Assembly: GCF_032362555.1 (NCBI RefSeq)
Contig: NC_083524.1
Coordinates: 5,628,001-5,692,000 of the forward strand
DNA length: 64,000 nucleotides
Origin: Amyelois transitella
Lineage: Eukaryota; Arthropoda; Insecta; Lepidoptera; Pyralidae
Direction: 5' to 3'
This document shows, in pieces, positions 58,382 to 64,000 of this stretch. The notes under the pieces are model-generated. The model did no database searches, was not told the DNA's origin, and saw only the letters and a list, made by a program, of their open reading frames with translations. Position numbers and translations under genes: made by a program. How positions within the stretch are numbered: the first letter of the stretch is position 1; each line of letters begins with the position of its first letter.

Positions 58382-60317
58382 ATGAGGCGTCGCGCTGGTG
58401 TAGGGGCAATCCAAAAACAAAAATTGGAGCAGGAAAAATATAAAGAAAAGGGGACAGAAATCCAAGAAAACCAGTTCCAGCAAATGTCGAAGCAGTTGGA
58501 GGTGTTTAGAGAGAATTTGGAGGAATTTGCGACTAAACACAAAAATGAAATTAAGAAAAATGCACAATTTAGAAGACAATTTCAGGAGATGTGCGCTGCT
58601 ATTGGAGTTGATCCTTTGGCCTCAGGAAAAGGCTTTTGGTCGGTTTTAGGTAATAATTAAGATTATTTTTGTTATTGTCAACTGTAATAATAGAATTATT
58701 ACTAATGGTACATAAGGCATGGACAACTACTCCTTTCTTAATTTCATGTAAGTTGCAATGAAAACATTACTTAATTTTTAGTTTTACTCAATACATTCTT
58801 TCAGGTATTGGAGATTTCTATTATGAAATAGGAGTACAAATAGTAGAAGTATGTTTAGCTACTAACTACAAAAATGGAGGACTAATAACTTTGGAAGAGT
58901 TGAGAACGAGACTCATAGCAGCCCGAGGGAAGGCCAGGAAGCATCAAGAGATCACCAATGAGGATTTATTGGCTGCTGTAAAGAAATTGAAGATATTTGG
59001 AAATGGGTGAGGACTTAATTCTAATAGCATTATCTAAAAGTCTACCATTGGATTAAGCAGAATAGATCCCGGCACCAATACAAAAAAGAATAAGACCATT
59101 CCATCTCTTTCCCATGGATGTCGTAAAAGGCGACTAAGGGAAAGGTTTACAAACTTGGGATTCTTTTTTTAGGCGATGGGCTAGCAACCTGTCACTATTT
59201 AAATCTCAACCTTATCATTAAGCCAAATAGCTGATTGTGGTCATTCAGTCTTTTTAAGACTGTTGGCCCTGTCTACCCTGCAAGGGATATAGACGTGATC
59301 ATATGTATGTATGTAGAGAGAACTTAACGGGAAAGTGGTTTAAATTAAATGTATTACTCATTTTTTGTTTTCTTTGGAATGTTGTTAGAGCGAAGCCGTA
59401 GGGTATTTGAAAGAAAGAAAGAAATTATTTCTATTTTATCAACTTCAGGCAATAAAGTAATAATATTTTTAAAATTTTATTTTTAAGGTTCACTGTGGTT
59501 CCCATTGGCAAAGGAAAATGGTTAGTTCAGTCTGTCCCAGGCGAGTTAAATTTGGACCAAACATTGGTCCTACAGAAGGCCAGCTCATTAGGCACTGCTT
59601 GGGTATCTTCCACAATTCTTATTAGTGATTTAGGGTAAGTTTTTAAAGAATGTTCTTATGTGTATTATTGGGCTATGGTTTTGTCACTAGACAAGATTGA
59701 AGAGATAACAATGAGCATGTGACACACATGGCAATTAAGGTGTCTCTGGTCCTGGCCACAGTCAATTGAATGCAAATTAGGCCCATAGCTCACGGCGTAT
59801 TTTTAACGCTTAGGCGACGCGCGTATTACGAACGCGCGTTTTCGGCACAGTATACACCAATTGTTGCGTTTGCATTGATGATACAAAAGCGCGCACAAGC
59901 GCGTTTGTGAAGAGATACAAACGCGGCGCGTATAAAGGAGCGGAGTGAGGCAGAGGGGGAAGGGGGTGCGCGTATACGTGCAGTAGAGACGCGTTTCACG
60001 ATCGCCCCGTGTGCTTAGGTTACAAAGTTGCATCCGAATCGCGTTTGAAGTGCTTATACGCCTGTCTCCTGTGCGTTTAAAATACGCCTTGTGCTATGGG
60101 CCTTATGAATGGCTTATAAACATGTAATAAGACTCATTGAACTATTGTTAGCTCTGTGACAAAGATATATTTAATGGATTGCAGATGGAATGAAACCAGA
60201 GCAGAGAACGCGTTGAACCACATGGTGAGAGAGGGGCTCGCGTGGATTGACACCCAAGATCCCAGGGAGAAGCTGTACTGGTTCCCGAGCATGTTTGCCG
60301 AGTGTGTGTCTGCGTGA
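58382..60317 (+). CDS. SNF8: SNF8 / VPS22 (EAP30), ESCRT-II subunit, four exons
   Basis: Subunit of ESCRT-II (with VPS25 and VPS36), which sorts ubiquitinated cargo into multivesicular endosomes; in Drosophila it is lsn (larsen) (family knowledge). Exons: 58382-58649, 58805-59006, 59488-59634 and 60185-60317, in phase with GT-AG borders, giving 249 aa (human 258). Signatures: N-terminal MRRRAGVGAI, FQQMSKQLEVFRENLEEFA, the near-invariant IGVDPLASGKGFWS (ends ~residue 88), DFYYEIGVQIVEVCLA, GLITLEEL, and in the winged helices GKWLVQSVPGELNLDQT and WNETRAENALNHMVREGLAW. Intron 2 contains a full family-A repeat and intron 3 a GC-rich MITE. The gene converges on the coiled-coil gene to its right, with 380 bp between stops. 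Confidence 0.96.
59065..59317 (+). repeat. Family-A repeat, full length, in SNF8 intron 2
   Basis: CCCGGCACCAATACAAAAAA head through GGATGTCGTAAAAGGCGACT to a TATGTATGTA tail. Confidence 0.8.
59780..60102. mobile_element. GC-rich MITE with PIF/Harbinger-type ends
   Basis: 323 bp in SNF8 intron 3. Left end GGCCCATAGCTCACGGCGTA and the inverse of the right end GGCCCATAGCACAAGGCGTA match over most of ~38 bp. The flanks are TTA on both sides (59777-59779 and 60103-60105), the 3-bp duplication of PIF/Harbinger elements. The interior is rich in CG and GCGC tracts and has no ORF of note. Confidence 0.78.
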
Positions 60318-60698
60318 TAGAAGATCTATTACTTCCTTTCATATTTTGGGACGGTAAAAATTATTTGGTTTACAGTGTTTTAACTATCTGTTTGCTCCAA
60401 ATTTAAGATAAAATGCGTCATGGTTGTTGAATAGACAAGCCACTCACTGTTTTACAATTATAAGGCTCGTTTACAACTGTTGCCAAACCTTTTTAAACAG
60501 CTTGTAAAGCATATTTCGATCAAGTGTATAATTAGCAAACTATTTGAAAACACATGGGAAAGAAATCTAGAATATTCTGTGACATGAGGATGAATTATAA
60601 AATGTGAATAACAAAGTGATATTTCATAATTAATGTAATACTGTAAATAACATGAAAAATATTGCACACGTTGTTTGATTGAATTCCCAATATTAATA
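60318..60698. other. Short convergent spacer between SNF8 and the coiled-coil gene
   Basis: 380 bp of AT-rich sequence that must contain the 3' ends of both genes. No canonical AATAAA stands out for SNF8. Confidence 0.5.
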
Positions 60699-63600
60699 TT
60701 AGCTGGTACTCTCTGATGATTCCAAGGTAGGCAGTTTTAGTTTTGATCTAAACAGATTATTTTCTTTCTGCAGTTCTTCCAATCTTTTCTTTAACTTTTC
60801 TGTCATTTCTACATAAGATTCTTTCCACCTAAAAGGGGAAAAAAAATTTCACTAAAAAGAATATTATTAGAAGAAATGTAGCACTGAAATACTGATAAAG
60901 TGCCTTTCCAATGATATATTAATGATCTAACTCGATTTCTTATTCTCTTTTGGATCACACAAAAAAAAAATAATCATTTTCGAGCTCCTTTACATCAAAA
61001 ACTAAATATTTTACTTTTTACTAAGCTCCATTTGATTTTGTAAATGTTTGTTGAGTTCAAGTAACTCCTCTTCCTTCGTTGTCATCATCCTGAAAAAATA
61101 AATTAACGTAAGTATTGCTACTTAAAAAAAAGGAAAATAAATTTAATAAATTCAGGATGTAATAAAATACCTACTTTTGGCTCAGCTCTGTCCGTGATGA
61201 TAACATTGTTTGCAGTTTGGTGATCATGCCGTGTGTCTCGTCCAATGATTTTTGGAGGTGTTCCACTTGCATTCTAAAAGTATTTATTTTATTCGATAGT
61301 GAAATTATGAAAGCGGTTAAGGCCTTGGGGTCATTTCCCTTAGTCTGGTACAGTACAGTACACAAGGTCAGCGAAGGCTACCCAACCTCATTTGTCAGAA
61401 GGACGTCGAGGGATGATCTTTGTTTTAATTACATACTGTCGAGATGGGGTTTAAACTGTGGCGTCAGGAATATTATTTTTTTCTATTTTTCTCCTTGCAA
61501 AAGCAAGTTGTATTTATTGCTAGTTGGTAGCGAAAAGTAAAAGCAAGGATACACCAAAACTATTGATGTTACTTACTAGCTGTCATACCTACATAGACGA
61601 CAACAGAAGTCGAGAAATAAAAATTACTAAATTTCTGCTTAATATTCCGAAACATACTTAAGTTCATCCCGTTGTGTTTTCAACAGGTTCTCTTCCCAAT
61701 CCCGCCTTTTTGTTTCCCTCGCATGGATGTCTTGGATTCTTTGTATGTCTATGGCCAGGCATTGCTTTTCGCACACCAACTGTGTATTCCGCCTTTCTGA
61801 TGATACCTGTGGCCATAAATATAATTTTATTATAGGTTTTTAAAATGCAAGAAACCAATACAATAGATTTATGTATTGTAAGCATTCTAATCTTCATTAT
61901 AAGGATAATAGAAAAATATATTTCTTGAATTTTAAATCAATGTCTGAAAATAAATTTGTACATGTTTCGGCATGATCATGAGAGGATTGATTTTAACTCG
62001 TTTTATTTTCATTAGGTACAAAGCCGAACTTGTAATAACTATATTTTTACTCAAATAAAATATATTTTTATAGACAGATGCTTAGATGCATCCTAACTTA
62101 GGTCATGTGGCCAGGTTTTTTCATTCATTTTCAAAAACAAGACATACCAGTTCCTGGAACATTGCCTCCATCCGTTGTTCGGCGAGCGCCAATTTTGGAT
62201 CTATGGCATTGCGGCATTTCTTCTCTTGTCTCATAAAACTATCATTTGTCGCTAATAGTACCTTATTTTCTCTACAAAAAATAAAACATTTGAACAATCA
62301 ACATATCTGTAAAGTTCAGTACCTCTTCAGTATGTCCTAAGCCAAAGAATGCTGAAACCAGCGCGGCAGTACCTAAATATCTATTTCTTTCGAGTGTTTA
62401 TAAAATAATATGATACAATGGCCTCTAGTAGGTACTTGGTTTAGTTGATGAGGTATTAGAAAAGGTCCGAACACACTGCCTTGAGGAACTCCATTGTTTA
62501 CGTTACATTGGTCTGTCAAGTAGTGTGTGTTAGAATTATATTAAGATTGCAGAATATAGTCTTTTAGAATTTATTTTACCAACCTACAAAATGCTATACG
62601 TGGTTGTTTTAAAACCCCCGATTATGCCCCTAGTATTTTGTTTGAACATAAGTAGTTTAAAATGCAATTGTTACCTCAGCACTTTATTGAGCAGCAACCC
62701 CTTTTCTACCAGTTCCGAATCTAGATTTCTGATGTGCTGTAGCATATCTGCTACCTTTTCATTATAGTTCTCCTTTATATCGTCCACTTCCGCCCTGAAT
62801 TTAGATTCTGCCTCACGATAAACTTCTGTTAGTTTTTGTTTTGTGGCGAACAGTTCGTCTGTACAAATGAAAATTAAACTTACTTACAATCTGCTACGAA
62901 AAAAGCCGTATCTAATACGCTAAGGATTTATTTAGAGTAAGGTTTTATTATTCACTATGACAACTTTAACCGTCTGATCGGAATTAGATATGGGTAAAAT
63001 ACTTATTTGAACTTCTTGCTTAGCCTTTTCGCGACATATGTTTTTTACATATTTTTTGCTTATATAAGCCATATTTCTCACCTGATAAATCTTTTATTTT
63101 CTTAAAAGCTTCGTTTTTCTGCGCTGACACTAAGTCGAATAGTTGTAACGCTTCCGAGACCTAATAAAAAAAAATCATGGAATGAGTCAATAAATCGCCT
63201 TATAGAAATCTCTGAAAAGTAATGTACAGTTTTTACCTTTGCTTTAGCTTCTATTTCTTTCTTTATCCTATCGGAACTTTCTTTTTGACACATCAGTAGC
63301 TGACTTTTTAAATTCTCATTGTTCTTTATCTCTGCTTGCAAATTAACCCTCTGTTCTTCTAAAGTTTTGGTTGTTTCTGCTAGTTCTTTCTGCAGTTCTT
63401 CTGTTTTCGCTATATAATTAACTAATTCTTTTTCTTTGTTCCTCATATCGGTAGTTAATTGATTAAGTTTCTGATTTAACTCTTTATATTTTGTTTCTAA
63501 TTCGATGTAATCAGTAAGTGCTGTTTCTAATTTAAGTTCCATATCCCTTCTATCATCATTTGAATTCTGAAAAAATGTAGTACTTATGTGCGTTACTTAG

Positions 63601-63872
63601 TCGGTATAAAATCTTTATATTATAAGGCTTTAACTATATAGGAACTTGAGGTTGTAAGCTATCATGTACAGTCAATGACAAAGGAACCTGAATCCTTCTG
63701 TTGTTTTGGTATCAGTTGTTGTATCTAAGTACAAAATTCATTAGAGTATCAATTAATCAATTCTTACCTGTGTTCCTGTTCTGCTATACTGTTGATAAGT
63801 TTTAAGTTCTGTTTCTAAAGCGTCAATGGTCTTCTGCGATGTCTGCCAGAGGACATGCAAAGAGTCTCTTTC
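60699..63872 (-). CDS. Coiled-coil protein, C-terminal part; candidate SCLT1 (5' end outside window)
   Basis: Nine exons on the minus strand: 63872-63768, 63566-63237, 63160-63082, 62858-62675, 62271-62148, 61806-61658, 61273-61175, 61089-61015 and 60828-60699. All join in phase and give 424 codons plus a stop; more exons must lie beyond base 64000. The product is almost wholly coiled coil (MELKLETALTDYIELETKYK, LDETHGMITKLQTMLSSR, ending KLKLPTLESSESTS). The opening HVLWQTSQKTIDALE recalls SCLT1's ELWQTVSQELDRL, and KWKESYVEMTEKLK recalls SCLT1's RWKEETKKLTE near its C terminus. SCLT1 is a distal-appendage protein needed for cilium docking. The resemblance is from memory and coiled coils are easily confused, so the gene structure is secure but the name is tentative. 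Confidence 0.75.
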
Positions 63873-64000
63873 CTGAAAAATAATATCTAAGTATTTATAC
63901 TATCCACAAGATGGGCAGATGTTATCAAATCATCGACGATGTGTTCTACGGGGAAAGTAAGTAAAAATTTTAAGCAGAATAAACGCAGTACCACGCACAG

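Noticed and set aside
1-64000. CRISPR arrays, operons or other prokaryotic systems
   Set aside because: Spliced animal genes throughout. The only regular array is the three-unit 54-bp tandem repeat, which has no spacers.

Overview
This is nuclear DNA of a moth or butterfly (Lepidoptera). The evidence is AT-rich sequence, exons spliced GT-AG, insect-type housekeeping genes, and dense short repeats typical of lepidopteran genomes, with tetranucleotide tails and tails matching 'cgcgacttcgtccgcatgg'. Seven protein genes, one tRNA gene and several mobile elements can be supported. Gene names rest on remembered protein families, since no search could be run.

Layout, left to right. (1) 1-21785, minus strand: MCTS1, a translation re-initiation factor. 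Four coding exons are visible and the last exon lies left of the window. Its 17.4-kb first intron contains a complete intronless adiponectin receptor gene (AdipoR, 18782-19936) on the same strand. (2) 23116-24450, plus: intronless WDR18 (ribosome biogenesis), divergent from MCTS1. (3) 25422-41837, plus: ANKLE2, 13 coding exons and 963 aa, preceded by a cluster of ATCGAT (DRE-like) motifs, a TATA box, tiny upstream ORFs and an 85-bp 5'UTR intron. Its 6.8-kb second intron is packed with repeats and an internally deleted pogo-like transposon. (4) 43418-56393, minus: OFD1, a centriole/cilium protein with 17 exons. Its last exon is split by a fresh 2,214-bp Phantom/Mutator-like transposon (44273-46486). 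That element has perfect 111-bp inverted repeats, a perfect 8-bp target duplication and an intact transposase. (5) 56780-56852: tRNA-Arg(TCT). (6) 58382-60317, plus: SNF8/VPS22 (ESCRT-II), four exons and 249 aa, with a Harbinger-type MITE in its last intron. (7) 60699-63872, minus: the 3' part (424 codons) of a coiled-coil gene, tentatively SCLT1, another distal-appendage protein. It continues past the right edge.

Most genes are unrelated housekeeping functions: re-initiation, lipid/ceramide signalling, rRNA processing, nuclear envelope reassembly and endosomal sorting. The one suggestive functional link is the pairing of OFD1 with the SCLT1-like gene. The strongest observation is the Phantom insertion. 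Removing the element and one target-site copy restores the OFD1 reading frame exactly, so the insertion is recent and may be polymorphic.
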